A DNA stretch of 64,000 bases from assembly GCA_003331425.1 (NCBI GenBank), contig QOOS01000002.1, forward strand, positions 1 to 64,000, given 5' to 3'. Positions within the stretch are counted from its first letter, which is position 1. Each line of letters opens with the position of its first letter. The position numbers and the translations under genes are program-made. Source of the stretch: Candidatus Nitrosopumilus sp. GTDB lineage: Archaea; Thermoproteota; Nitrososphaeria; Nitrososphaerales; Nitrosopumilaceae. Under the pieces are notes generated by a model. The model was not told where the DNA came from and did no database searches. It worked only from the letters and a program-made list of their open reading frames with translations. Positions 49,581 to 59,356 of the stretch are shown in pieces.

Positions 49581-51092
49581 TTGAAGGCGATCTTATCTAT
49601 TCCAATTATTCTTGTATTGTTTCTAGGAATAACCATGACTTCATCTGCATATGGCCAGATTGAAGCTGGTGGTGTAAGTTCTGAAGCATTCCCACCTGGA
49701 ACTACTTGGTATGCTGGTGAGGGCCTCAAAAAGGGTGATTTCTTTTCTTATTCAACATGTTATGTGGATTACAAAGAATGTGCTAATTTTGAAATAAATT
49801 TTTGGATTAAAGGTGATAAAGTAGTTGGTAGTGAAACTAAATGGTTAGCTGAAGTTGTTGTTTATGATGGCAATAAAGTAATTGTTGGTGAAATGGAACT
49901 TGGTAAAATTGCCCCAGAACCTACTGGTGGTACTCCCGACTTAGGTGTTTACCGTGGTGCATTCAAATCCTCAATTGCTTGGTTATCAGCTTTTGCAACA
50001 TCTGATGGAAGTTCTGGAGGAAAAGGTCCTAAAGCATTTGATGCTGCATCTTGGGGTAAAATTGGAAACATTGGTGGTCAACAAGTCGTTCCATTAGAAA
50101 TTGCAACAATTACAGTTCCTGCTGGAACTTGGGAAACTGTAGCAATGTCTTGGAAAACAGGTGGGGCTGTAAGTAAAGTTTGGATTGCAGATGATTTTCC
50201 ATTTCCAATAAAAGCTAAAACTTACACTCATGTTGCTGAAGGTATTCCCCCTCCAGAGTATGACTTTGAATTATTAATATATGAAAATAGATCAGACTCT
50301 CCATTTGTTGGAATTGAATCTACTGCTAATCAATTAGTTGAATCTGGTTGTGATACTGATATCCAAAAAGAAATTTATGTTAAAAAATCTAGTAAAAATT
50401 TTAGATATCAAATTCATACTGTCTATGGACCTGAACACCCAGTTCAAGGATGTGAAATACAATTTCTAGTTAGTTTCTTAAAATTTAGTGATGAAACTGA
50501 ATTTTTGAATCAAGTGCAATATGATATTTTTGTTGTAGATGATAATGGAATTCAAACAAGATCTATAGCACAAGAAGAAGGTAGACTGTACCTCTATTCT
50601 CCTTCTGGTCAGGCTCTAATTGATTTTATTGTTAAAGAGGAACCTGGAACTGCAAATTATGTGATCTGGGTATATGGATTATCTCCAGATGGTGTTGTTC
50701 CTCCTGGACCTTCTGATTATTTACAAATAGAAATCCCAATTCATGATTCCGATGGAGGCATACCTGTTGAAAAAATTCCATCATGGATTAAAAATAATGC
50801 CGGCTGGTGGGCAGATGGAACTATTGATGATAATTCCTTTGTTCAAGGAATTCAATTCTTGATCAAAGAAAAAATTATGAAAATACCAAAAACCACTCAA
50901 GGATCTGGTGGAGGTTCTGATGAAATTCCAACTTGGATTAAAAGTAATGCAGGCTGGTGGGCAAATGGTGACATAAACGATGCAACTTTCATTCAAGGGA
51001 TTCAATTCTTGATTGAAGAAGGAATTATGAAAGTTCCTCAACCACGTCAAAATACTTCTACTGGTGCTCCACCTCCAGGATTGTTTGGATAG
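49581..51092 (+). CDS. Secreted protein with two C-terminal WIKxNAGWWAxG repeats
   Basis: Signal peptide MKAILSIPIILVLFLGITMTSSAYG; IPSWIKNNAGWWADGTIDDNSFVQGIQFLIKEKIMKIP and IPTWIKSNAGWWANGDINDATFIQGIQFLIEEGIMKVP. Confidence 0.8.
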   Translation: MKAILSIPIILVLFLGITMTSSAYGQIEAGGVSSEAFPPGTTWYAGEGLKKGDFFSYSTCYVDYKECANFEINFWIKGDKVVGSETKWLAEVVVYDGNKVIVGEMELGKIAPEPTGGTPDLGVYRGAFKSSIAWLSAFATSDGSSGGKGPKAFDAASWGKIGNIGGQQVVPLEIATITVPAGTWETVAMSWKTGGAVSKVWIADDFPFPIKAKTYTHVAEGIPPPEYDFELLIYENRSDSPFVGIESTANQLVESGCDTDIQKEIYVKKSSKNFRYQIHTVYGPEHPVQGCEIQFLVSFLKFSDETEFLNQVQYDIFVVDDNGIQTRSIAQEEGRLYLYSPSGQALIDFIVKEEPGTANYVIWVYGLSPDGVVPPGPSDYLQIEIPIHDSDGGIPVEKIPSWIKNNAGWWADGTIDDNSFVQGIQFLIKEKIMKIPKTTQGSGGGSDEIPTWIKSNAGWWANGDINDATFIQGIQFLIEEGIMKVPQPRQNTSTGAPPPGLFG

Positions 51093-51150
51093 TTCCTTTT
51101 TTGATGTCCTACATTCAAATTGTTGAATTTAGCTTTGGTGTTTGTTAATA

Positions 51151-51510
51151 ATGGCTGGTCTATTCAAGCAACCTAAACGTAAACTAAAGAAATTAGTTAG
51201 AGATGGGGAATATGATGATGCCATAGCATTTGGTAAAAGTCTCGAACCTGACTATTCTGAAGATTCCGATTTTATGTTCATTATGGGAAGTATCTACTTT
51301 ATTGTCGATGATGCAAAAAAAGCACTACCTTACTTTGAAAAATCTTTTCAATTAAATTCTGATGATATTGAAATGCTAACTCTCAAAACTAATGTTCATT
51401 TGGCATTGCAACAAAAAGATGAAGCAATAGATTGCTGTAAAAGAATTTTAAAACTAAATCCAAAAAACTCTGAAGCTGAATCTTTACTTGATCAATTAGA
51501 AAATCTATAA
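51151..51510 (+). CDS. TPR-repeat protein
   Basis: ALPYFEKSFQLNSDDIEMLTLKTNVHLALQQKDEAIDCCKRILKLNPKN. Confidence 0.8.
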   Translation: MAGLFKQPKRKLKKLVRDGEYDDAIAFGKSLEPDYSEDSDFMFIMGSIYFIVDDAKKALPYFEKSFQLNSDDIEMLTLKTNVHLALQQKDEAIDCCKRILKLNPKNSEAESLLDQLENL

Positions 51511-51515
51511 AATAA

Positions 51516-51992
51516 TTACTTCTTTTTCATCTCATATGCATTTTCCATTAACCAATTGCAAAATGCTGTTACGTTTTCATCAAATTCAGTCCATATGTGT
51601 ACTGAATGTGGTAAAATATCAATTTTCCAATTGTCTGTAAAAACTCTGACTCCTTCTTTATTTTCATACATGTATGCATCCTCTGTTTTTACATCTCCTA
51701 ACATTTCGATTGCTTTTTGTTTGATTATTTCCCTATCCATTGGAAATCTTTTTCGATCATAATCTATAATTAAACTGAGATCCCTTTTTCCATACATTTC
51801 GTATTCTTCAATCCTTCCCTCTTTTGGGAAATTTACAATTAGTTTGATGTTGTATCTCTTACCTACTTCTTTTCCAATCTCTACTATTCTGTTGTACCCT
51901 AAACCTGGATTTTTTTTAATTAAAAATCTGATTTGTGCTAGTTCTCGATTTAATTCATTTTGCAAATCAGTGATTAATTCTGTAAATATCAT
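51516..51992 (-). CDS. Conserved hypothetical protein
   Basis: Complete ORF. Confidence 0.6.
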   Translation of the reverse strand: MIFTELITDLQNELNRELAQIRFLIKKNPGLGYNRIVEIGKEVGKRYNIKLIVNFPKEGRIEEYEMYGKRDLSLIIDYDRKRFPMDREIIKQKAIEMLGDVKTEDAYMYENKEGVRVFTDNWKIDILPHSVHIWTEFDENVTAFCNWLMENAYEMKKK

Positions 51993-52074
51993 TAAATGAT
52001 ATCTGAAAAATTCCTATTATAATCATTAATGCCCATCAAGATTAGTTTTTTTACAACTATGTCTGATTCAAGAT

Positions 52075-52719
52075 ATGGCAATGCCTGAAGGTTATGACGG
52101 ATTAAGAACAGGCGATGAGTCTGAAAGAACTGATGATCCTAATGAGTACAAGCGTACATGTATTGATTTCATTGAAGATATTTCTCATGATTATGAGGCT
52201 TGGGTTGATTATTACAAATTACCAGAAGATGAAGATAAACGAAGACGTGCTGGAATTCAAGCAACTATCACTAGAACAAACGAATGGCTAGCAAAGGTTG
52301 CACAATCAATCAAAGCTGTAGATGTAATCATGAATGATGGAATTCAAAAAATGGCTGAATCTACTGCAGGTAAACCTTTGGAAATTGGAGTTTTTGTAAA
52401 TCAAAAATCTGGATACACTGAAACAAAACCTGGTGTCATTGATGTTGTAGTTAGAGGACATCCTAGAAAAAATAGGAAATTAAAACTTGGTTATCATTTT
52501 AAAGATGATAGATTTAGAATTGAATCCACATGTGGTGCATACTTGGAAGAAACCAATTTACCAACTGGTGAGTTTGATGAACTAGATATACATCTAAAAC
52601 TCCATGCAGAAAATGCAAAACCTAGAGATGTAATTTCATTTACTGTCACACTTGGTGAATTTGAAAATGATGTGGAAATTGATAAACGTGGAATTTCTAC
52701 CGTAGTACATTTAGTTTAA
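52075..52719 (+). CDS. Conserved hypothetical protein
   Basis: Complete ORF. Confidence 0.6.
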   Translation: MAMPEGYDGLRTGDESERTDDPNEYKRTCIDFIEDISHDYEAWVDYYKLPEDEDKRRRAGIQATITRTNEWLAKVAQSIKAVDVIMNDGIQKMAESTAGKPLEIGVFVNQKSGYTETKPGVIDVVVRGHPRKNRKLKLGYHFKDDRFRIESTCGAYLEETNLPTGEFDELDIHLKLHAENAKPRDVISFTVTLGEFENDVEIDKRGISTVVHLV

Positions 52720-52855
52720 TTTTTTATATTGTTTAGATATAGTCTGCAAATAAGTATAATCCAATTAACGTCATACCTAATGCTACAAAACCTAATTTGA
52801 CTAAAAATACTTTTGATTTACTTAATTGGGGAATAATTTTTTGTTTTAATAATTT

Positions 52856-53194
52856 TTATTGTATTGTATTGTCTAATGTAACTTCAATTGCAACTCTTTT
52901 TTCATTGGCTCTTTGTTCTCCTGGATATTTCAATTGAGAAAGTTTTTGATTTAACTTTTCATCTGTTACAGGTGCAGCTTTTCCAGAAAACTCCATGTTA
53001 TTGTATTGAATTTTAACTTCTGGGTTTGCAATTGCGTTTTGATACCAATCTCCATCTGGACGATGTCTTGAAAAATATATTTTCTCATTGTACTTTACAG
53101 CCCTTAACCATACTGAATGTGGATTTCCTGTTTTTCTTCCCTTTGTAACTAATATTGGTCGAAATCTTTCTTCCTTAATTTCCATGCCTAACAT
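52856..53194 (-). CDS. Deazaflavin/flavin-dependent (DDN/PNPOx-like split-barrel) oxidoreductase family protein
   Basis: VTKGRKTGNPHSVWLRAVKYNEKIYFSRHRPDGDWYQNAIANPEVKI. Confidence 0.72.
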   Translation of the reverse strand: MLGMEIKEERFRPILVTKGRKTGNPHSVWLRAVKYNEKIYFSRHRPDGDWYQNAIANPEVKIQYNNMEFSGKAAPVTDEKLNQKLSQLKYPGEQRANEKRVAIEVTLDNTIQ

Positions 53195-53272
53195 AATCTG
53201 TCAAGTAATTTAACCCCATTGCTAGAAATTTCTAATATTTGATATGATAAGGAAATTTATCAATAATTATAC

Positions 53273-53725
53273 ATGTCAGTGAAACTAGAAGGAATGCCTG
53301 AAAACATAGCCACAGCTGATACCTTTACTGGAAAAAAAGTAATTGATAGGGAAGGAATTCAATACGGAAAGGTGAAACACATACACATTCATCAAGACTC
53401 CCTTTCTGTATCTGGTGTAACAATTCACCAAGGATTCAACAAAGATTATTTCCTATCTCATGATTACATAGACAAATTTTCTGATGAACAACTACTTCTT
53501 AGTAGACCACCTGTCAGAACTGGAATCCCGGTAGTAGATATTGATAGCCATAAAATTGGTAAAGTCAAAAGATTACACAAACATCCAGACACCAATGAAT
53601 TGGAATCAATTGAAGTAAGTTATGGCTTGATGCATTCAAAAATTCTATCCAAATCTGAAATTTGGGGAATAGGTGAAAAAATCATTCTAAGAATGACTAA
53701 AGAAGAATTCAAAAATATTGAATGA
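53273..53725 (+). CDS. PRC-barrel-like domain protein
   Basis: Two VIDREGIQYGKVK / VVDIDSHKIGKVK strands typical of PRC-barrel. Confidence 0.6.
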   Translation: MSVKLEGMPENIATADTFTGKKVIDREGIQYGKVKHIHIHQDSLSVSGVTIHQGFNKDYFLSHDYIDKFSDEQLLLSRPPVRTGIPVVDIDSHKIGKVKRLHKHPDTNELESIEVSYGLMHSKILSKSEIWGIGEKIILRMTKEEFKNIE

Positions 53726-53752
53726 ATCTTTAAAATTCTTTTTTATTATTTT

Positions 53753-53845
53753 TTACTTTTTTGCACATTTTTCACAAACTGGACTTCCATCCTCTAATGT
53801 AATTTCCACATTTGATGAGTGACATTTTTGACATAATCCTTTCAT
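53753..53845 (-). CDS. Very small zinc-ribbon protein (30 aa), not in ORF track
   Basis: MKGLCQKCHSSNVEITLEDGSPVCEKCAKK: two CxxC knuckles. Confidence 0.55.
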   Translation of the reverse strand: MKGLCQKCHSSNVEITLEDGSPVCEKCAKK

Positions 53846-53938
53846 AACTCATATCTTTGAGATACTCTTTTTAAATTTTGTATGATCTTATCTGATCGAA
53901 TACTTAGCAATTTATAATTCCCACATGAGATCAGATTA

Positions 53939-54937
53939 TTGTATTCTATAGAAACAAAATCTCTTACAAAATCATTTGGTGATTTAGTTGCAGTAAATGA
54001 TATTTCTTTTTCAGTTGAGAAAGGAGAGATTTTTGGATTCTTGGGACCTAATGGAGCTGGTAAAAGTACTACCATGATGATTTTCACTACTTTACTAAAA
54101 CCGACAAATGGCAATGCCCTTGTTGGAGGTTTTGATGTACTAAAAAATCCAAAACAAGTTAGAGAAAATATTGGATTTGTTCAGCAAGAAACTACTGTTG
54201 ATGAATATCTATCTGGACGTGAAAATCTGTTATTACAGGCAAAATTAAACCATATTCCAAAAAATGAAATTAATCAAAGAATTGATGAAGTTTTAGATTT
54301 AATTGAACTTTCAGATAAACAAGATGAAGCTGTAGTTACATATTCTGGAGGAATGAGAAAGAGATTAGATATTGCTGGAGGTCTTTTACATCATCCAAGA
54401 GTTTTGTTTTTAGATGAACCTACAGTTGGATTAGATATTCAAACTAGAAGAAAAATTTGGCAATACATTAAAAAAATTCATACACAATTTGACATGACAA
54501 TTTTTCTTACAACTCACTATATGGAAGAGGCAGATAGTCTATGTGACAGGATTGGAATTATAGATCATGGAAAAATCCAAGTAATTGATACTCCTAAAAA
54601 TATGAAAAATGATCTTGGTAATGAAATAGTCTCATTAGTCATTGAAAGTAATAGTAATTATGATTCATTTTTGCTAGAACTTAAAAAAATTGAATTTATT
54701 AAAAAAATTAATGAAGATGATTCAAAATTAACTCTTTTTACTTCAAATGGTACTGAAGTAATTCCTCAAATTTTCCAAATATCTTCAGAACTTGGAATCA
54801 AAATTAAATCTATTTCTTTAACTCAACCAACACTTGATGATGTTTTCATTTCTTATACTGGTCATGAAATTCGAGATGATGATTCCAAATTTAACAGAAG
54901 ACGTGAACATGCAAAAATGAAGAGGTTACGACAATGA
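53939..54937 (+). CDS. ABC transporter ATP-binding protein (drug/daunorubicin-type, TTG start)
   Basis: GPNGAGKSTTM; YSGGMRKRLDIAGGLLHHPRVLFLDEPTVGLD. Confidence 0.92.
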   Translation: MYSIETKSLTKSFGDLVAVNDISFSVEKGEIFGFLGPNGAGKSTTMMIFTTLLKPTNGNALVGGFDVLKNPKQVRENIGFVQQETTVDEYLSGRENLLLQAKLNHIPKNEINQRIDEVLDLIELSDKQDEAVVTYSGGMRKRLDIAGGLLHHPRVLFLDEPTVGLDIQTRRKIWQYIKKIHTQFDMTIFLTTHYMEEADSLCDRIGIIDHGKIQVIDTPKNMKNDLGNEIVSLVIESNSNYDSFLLELKKIEFIKKINEDDSKLTLFTSNGTEVIPQIFQISSELGIKIKSISLTQPTLDDVFISYTGHEIRDDDSKFNRRREHAKMKRLRQ

Positions 54938-55719
54938 ACACGATAGCCTATGATGCATACACTATTTTTTGGAGAGAGTTAAAGAGATACAAAAAATCCC
55001 GAAGTGGAGTTTTAATTCGATTAATCCAACCTGCAATTTGGATTATAGTTGTAGGAAATATTTTTTCTGAAACTCAGCCTTTAATTCAGTCTGTAGGCTT
55101 TGAAGGTGAATATATTGAATTCATGGCTCCAGGTGTCATAATTTTAACTGCAATTTTCACTAGTATTTTTGGTGGTGTTAATACCCTATGGGATAGGAGG
55201 TATGGTTTTATGAATAAGGCATTGACTTCGCCAATTTCACGTTCAGCAATTGCAGTTGGAAAAATGTCTGCTATTTCTTTGATTGCTGCTTTACAAGCAA
55301 GCTTGATAATTGGAATTGCATTAGCTATTGGTGTTACATTTCCAAATCCATTAATGATAATTCCTATTATGGGGATTGTAATTTTATTCTCATTAGGATT
55401 TTCGGGAATTTCAGTTACTTTAGCTGCCACTGCAAAATCTCAAGAGACGTTTTGGGGTATGATCAATTTACTTGGTATGCCGTTATTCATGTTGAGTCCC
55501 GCATTATTCCCATTGGAATTATTGCCTGATTGGCTTGCTGTCATTGCAAAATTAAATCCCGTCACATACACAATTTTACTGGTCAGAGAATTGATGACAG
55601 GTGTTTCTGAGGGAGGCGTGCCTATTTTGCTTAGTGTTGGAGTAATTTTTGCATTTGTAATAGCAATGGTTGCAATTGCAAGTTATGTTTTCACCCGAGA
55701 AGTGAATAAACCATTTTAA
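54934..55719 (+). CDS. ABC-2 type transporter permease
   Basis: Six TM, GRPxR-like ABC-2 features; follows the ATPase. Confidence 0.9.
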   Translation: MNTIAYDAYTIFWRELKRYKKSRSGVLIRLIQPAIWIIVVGNIFSETQPLIQSVGFEGEYIEFMAPGVIILTAIFTSIFGGVNTLWDRRYGFMNKALTSPISRSAIAVGKMSAISLIAALQASLIIGIALAIGVTFPNPLMIIPIMGIVILFSLGFSGISVTLAATAKSQETFWGMINLLGMPLFMLSPALFPLELLPDWLAVIAKLNPVTYTILLVRELMTGVSEGGVPILLSVGVIFAFVIAMVAIASYVFTREVNKPF

Positions 55720-55722
55720 AAT

Positions 55723-55840
55723 AATTACTTACAATTTTCTAAGAACTCTGTTGATACTGTCATAGCAACCCGTGTTCTGAAACCTCTTCGTGCTGTAGGA
55801 TTATCTGCTGCAATGAATTTCATTGATCCATTTGTTAACT
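55723..55840 (+). pseudogene. N-terminal remnant of a PiT-family inorganic phosphate transporter
   Basis: In-frame NNYLQFSKNSVDTVIATRVLKPLRAVGLSAAMNFIDPFV resembles PiT NSVATVIATRVL..AV.LAAxxNFIGPFV; no start codon, truncated. Confidence 0.6.
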
Positions 55841-55856
55841 ACACTGACGCACAAAA

Positions 55857-55868
55857 ATCAATTAATTT
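55857..55868. repeat. 12-bp direct repeat at left edge of Pst region (atcaattaattt)
   Basis: Same 12-mer at 62511-62522; AT-rich, so chance is possible. Confidence 0.3.
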
Positions 55869-56524
55869 CAATAATTTGTATGAGCATCAATTCTTTTTTG
55901 ACTAGGTTTGTGTTTTCCAGTTACAATGTAATTGATGGCATCACTCATGAAAACAGCATGATCACCAATTCTTTCAAGATATCTTAAAACTAATGCCTCT
56001 GCAAGAGCACATTTAGTATTATCAGATTTAATCAATTGAGGCAATCTTTCTTTGTAAATTTTATCAATATATGCTTCATCATCTTGAATATGTGTAGCTT
56101 TTCTAATATCTAATTCTGCAAAAGAATGAACAGCTTCTCTTATCATGTGTTTTACTTTATTTGAAATTACAATTAATGATTCATTATCACATTCAGAAAT
56201 ATCTCCAAACAGTTCTCTAACTTGTGTAATATCATAAGCATATCTGCCAAATCTTGAAAAAGCATAAGATATCTCAGTTGATGAACGAATTAATCTAAAA
56301 TCATCGGCAACAGGTTGATACTTTAACAGCATGTCAAAAATTAGATCCTCAACTTCAAAATATTTAGTACTAATTGAATCAGATAAATCATGAACTTCAT
56401 CGGTGGTATTTTTTCCTTCAAAATACGAATCAATTGCTAATGAAATACAATCTATTGCAGTATTGCCCATTTCATTCATTATTGCAGATAGTTTTTCCAA
56501 AGATGGATCAATAAGACGCGTCAT
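55868..56524 (-). CDS. phoU: Phosphate signalling protein PhoU
   Basis: PhoU repeats (EVEDLIFDMLLKYQPVADDFRLIRSSTEI; LRYLERIGDHAV); downstream of pstB. Confidence 0.92.
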   Translation of the reverse strand: MTRLIDPSLEKLSAIMNEMGNTAIDCISLAIDSYFEGKNTTDEVHDLSDSISTKYFEVEDLIFDMLLKYQPVADDFRLIRSSTEISYAFSRFGRYAYDITQVRELFGDISECDNESLIVISNKVKHMIREAVHSFAELDIRKATHIQDDEAYIDKIYKERLPQLIKSDNTKCALAEALVLRYLERIGDHAVFMSDAINYIVTGKHKPSQKRIDAHTNY

Positions 56525-57331
56525 TTAACCAAATTGCCCCTGAACATATTTTGCAGTTAAATCATTTTTTGGATCAGTAAATAGTTTCTTTGTGTGTCTA
56601 AATTCAATCAAATCTCCTAGATACATAAATCCAGTATAATCTGAAACACGAACTGCTTGTTGCATGTTATGTGTAACTATGATAATTGTAAACTCTTTTT
56701 TTAATTCAGTAATAGTTTCTTCAATTTTTTGGGTTGCTATTGGATCCAAGGCAGAAGCAGGTTCATCCATAAGTAAAACTTCAGGCTGGATTGCCAATGC
56801 TCTTGCGATGCAAAGTCTTTGTTGCTGTCCTCCTGATAACTCTACAGCAGGTTTCTTAAGATCACTTTTTACCTCATCCCAAAGATATGCCATTTTTAGA
56901 GTGTCCTCAACAATTTCATTTAGAATTCGTTTATCTTTAACACCATTTAGTCGAAGTCCAGCAGTTACATTATCAAAAATAGACATTGTTGGGAAGGGAT
57001 TTGGTTTTTGAAACACCATTCCGACTTTTCGTCTATGATAAATTGGATCGATCTCTTTAGAATAAAGGTCAATTCCATCAATCATAACCTTACCCTCTAC
57101 TTTTGCATTTTTTGTCATATCATGCATTCTATTCAAACATCTAAGAAAAGTCGTCTTCCCACAACCTGAAGGACCAATTAAAGCAGTAACAGATTTTTCT
57201 TTAAATTTCATATTAACATTCTTGACTGCAGGTATATCCCCATAAGAAATGGTTACATCCTCTGCAATCATTTTAAATTTTTCTGAATCATTTTCAAATA
57301 GATCAGAAGTAGTTTGAGTTTTAGAAGTCAT
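56525..57331 (-). CDS. pstB: Phosphate ABC transporter ATP-binding protein
   Basis: [53 protein letters not shown]. Confidence 0.96.
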   Translation of the reverse strand: MTSKTQTTSDLFENDSEKFKMIAEDVTISYGDIPAVKNVNMKFKEKSVTALIGPSGCGKTTFLRCLNRMHDMTKNAKVEGKVMIDGIDLYSKEIDPIYHRRKVGMVFQKPNPFPTMSIFDNVTAGLRLNGVKDKRILNEIVEDTLKMAYLWDEVKSDLKKPAVELSGGQQQRLCIARALAIQPEVLLMDEPASALDPIATQKIEETITELKKEFTIIIVTHNMQQAVRVSDYTGFMYLGDLIEFRHTKKLFTDPKNDLTAKYVQGQFG

Positions 57332-57336
57332 CGTAG

Positions 57337-58263
57337 TTAATTCTTACCTCCTACTTTTTCTTTAAGAGTTTTTAGAATTTGCATTGTTTCTTTTTTATGT
57401 AGCACTAATGTTCTAACTCCAAGATTAATTCCAAGAATTATAAAAATCAAAACTAATGCAGCACCCCAACCTTGAAGTTGTGCACTTTCATAAGGCAACA
57501 TAGACAATCTCCAAATTCTTAGCGGTAATGCATCCATTGGAGTATTCATGTTTGCAAAAAACAAACTACTTCCAAGAATAGTCATTATCAACGGGGCAGT
57601 TTCTCCACCAATTCTTGCAACCGCCAACATCACTCCTGTAACCATTCCTTCTTTTGCTGCAGCAATTACAATTCTCATAGTTACAACCCATTTTCTAAGA
57701 CCTAATGCAGTTCCAGCTTCACGATAAGTTATTGGAACCATCTTTAGAGATTCCTCAGTGGTTCTAGCTACAATAGGAAACATGATCAAAGATAATGCAA
57801 ATGCTCCGGCCCAAACTGAAAAGTGACCTAAAACTAATACAATTACTAAAAATGCAAAAATTCCTAATACGATAGATGGGAATTCCATAAACACGTCATT
57901 GAAAAATCTCACAGATCTTGCAAGCCTATTATCGCCATATTCAGATAAAAATATTCCGGACATTACACCTATTGGAACGCCTATCAAACTTGCTAATCCA
58001 ACCACAATCAAAGTTCCTTGAATTGCCGGACCTACACCTCCCGTTCCGCTACCTACAGAACCTGGAATTTCAGTAAGGAATTCTATCGATATTGCAGCAA
58101 TTCCATTTTTAAAAACTTCAAACAAAATACTACCAAGAGGAATTATGGCAGCAATTACACAACTAATAATGATGATACGTACAATTTTATCAACAATCAG
58201 ACGTTTTTGAACATTTTGTTTGAAAAGAGCTCGATACTCTTGCCTTTTTTCCAAACTACTCAA
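57337..58263 (-). CDS. pstA: Phosphate ABC transporter permease
   Basis: Pst permease fold; [46 protein letters not shown]. Confidence 0.95.
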   Translation of the reverse strand: MSSLEKRQEYRALFKQNVQKRLIVDKIVRIIIISCVIAAIIPLGSILFEVFKNGIAAISIEFLTEIPGSVGSGTGGVGPAIQGTLIVVGLASLIGVPIGVMSGIFLSEYGDNRLARSVRFFNDVFMEFPSIVLGIFAFLVIVLVLGHFSVWAGAFALSLIMFPIVARTTEESLKMVPITYREAGTALGLRKWVVTMRIVIAAAKEGMVTGVMLAVARIGGETAPLIMTILGSSLFFANMNTPMDALPLRIWRLSMLPYESAQLQGWGAALVLIFIILGINLGVRTLVLHKKETMQILKTLKEKVGGKN

Positions 58264-59231
58264 GTGTTAATAGCTCCTTCTTTTACTTTGAGCATCCGAG
58301 TTACAAGAAGATGTGCAATTACATTAATGACCATTGCAATTCCCAATAAAACTAAAGCTACTCCAATTAATGCAGGCAAATGTAATCCTGCAGGAGATGC
58401 TTCAACAAATTCATTGGCAATAATACTTGACATAGTTTGACTAGGATCAAACAAAGAACCAGGGATTGCGTTAAGACCTGTTGCATTTCCAATTAACATA
58501 GTTACTGCCATTGTTTCACCAACTGCTCTTCCAAGTCCTAGAATTGATGCACCAATTAATCCTGTTTTGGAGTAAGGGAAAATTGCAAGCTTAAACATTT
58601 CCCATTTAGTTGCACCCAACATGTATGCTGCCTCTTTTTGTTGTTGAGGTACGGCTTTCATTACTTCTCTTGCAACTGAAGAAACAGTTGGAATAATCAT
58701 TATTGCAAGAATAATACTTGCGGTGAAAATATCTAATCCAAAAGGCGTTCCAGAAAAAAGCCAGATGCTATCTCCAAATGTATTATGAAGTGGTTTTTCC
58801 ACACTATTCATAAAAAATTCTCTAAAAACATACAATCCCCATAGTCCATAAATGATACTTGGAACTGCAGCTAAAAGTTCAACCAAAAACCCTAACGGTG
58901 CACCAATTTTTTTTGGTGCATCAGAAATAAACATGGCAATTCCAATACTTAATGGAACCCCAATTGCCATGGCTAAAGCAGAAGTAACAAGTGTGCCTAC
59001 AATATACGGTAATGCTCCAAATGATTCTCTACCATCAGCAGCATTCCAATCAGTGCCTATGATAAAGGAAAGACCATTTTCTTCCCAAATAGGGTAAGAT
59101 TGAGTGATTAATTGAAAAACCAGTAAAACAATTACAACTAATACAAAACATCCTGCAACAACAGCACCCATCTTAAAAATTTTATCTGGATCAAATTTGC
59201 GATCATTTTTTTTAGAAAATACTTTTTCCAA
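58260..59231 (-). CDS. pstC: Phosphate ABC transporter permease
   Basis: EAAYMLGATKWEMFKLAIFPYSKTGLIGASILGLGRAVGETMAV. Confidence 0.95.
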   Translation of the reverse strand: MEKVFSKKNDRKFDPDKIFKMGAVVAGCFVLVVIVLLVFQLITQSYPIWEENGLSFIIGTDWNAADGRESFGALPYIVGTLVTSALAMAIGVPLSIGIAMFISDAPKKIGAPLGFLVELLAAVPSIIYGLWGLYVFREFFMNSVEKPLHNTFGDSIWLFSGTPFGLDIFTASIILAIMIIPTVSSVAREVMKAVPQQQKEAAYMLGATKWEMFKLAIFPYSKTGLIGASILGLGRAVGETMAVTMLIGNATGLNAIPGSLFDPSQTMSSIIANEFVEASPAGLHLPALIGVALVLLGIAMVINVIAHLLVTRMLKVKEGAINT

Positions 59232-59312
59232 TAATTTCTATATGAAAAACGATTAATGTGAAATTAACCAATAAATTATGTAGGTTATATAATTCATTTA
59301 GATCTATATTGA

Positions 59313-59337
59313 TTACATATGAAATCCGTATATGTAA
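59313..59337. promoter_or_regulatory. Inverted repeat TTACATAT-N9-ATATGTAA in the pstC/regulator divergent promoter region
   Basis: Perfect 8-bp arms ~20 bp upstream of the regulator start. Confidence 0.5.
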
Positions 59338-59356
59338 AAGAATTTGATCAATAGTA

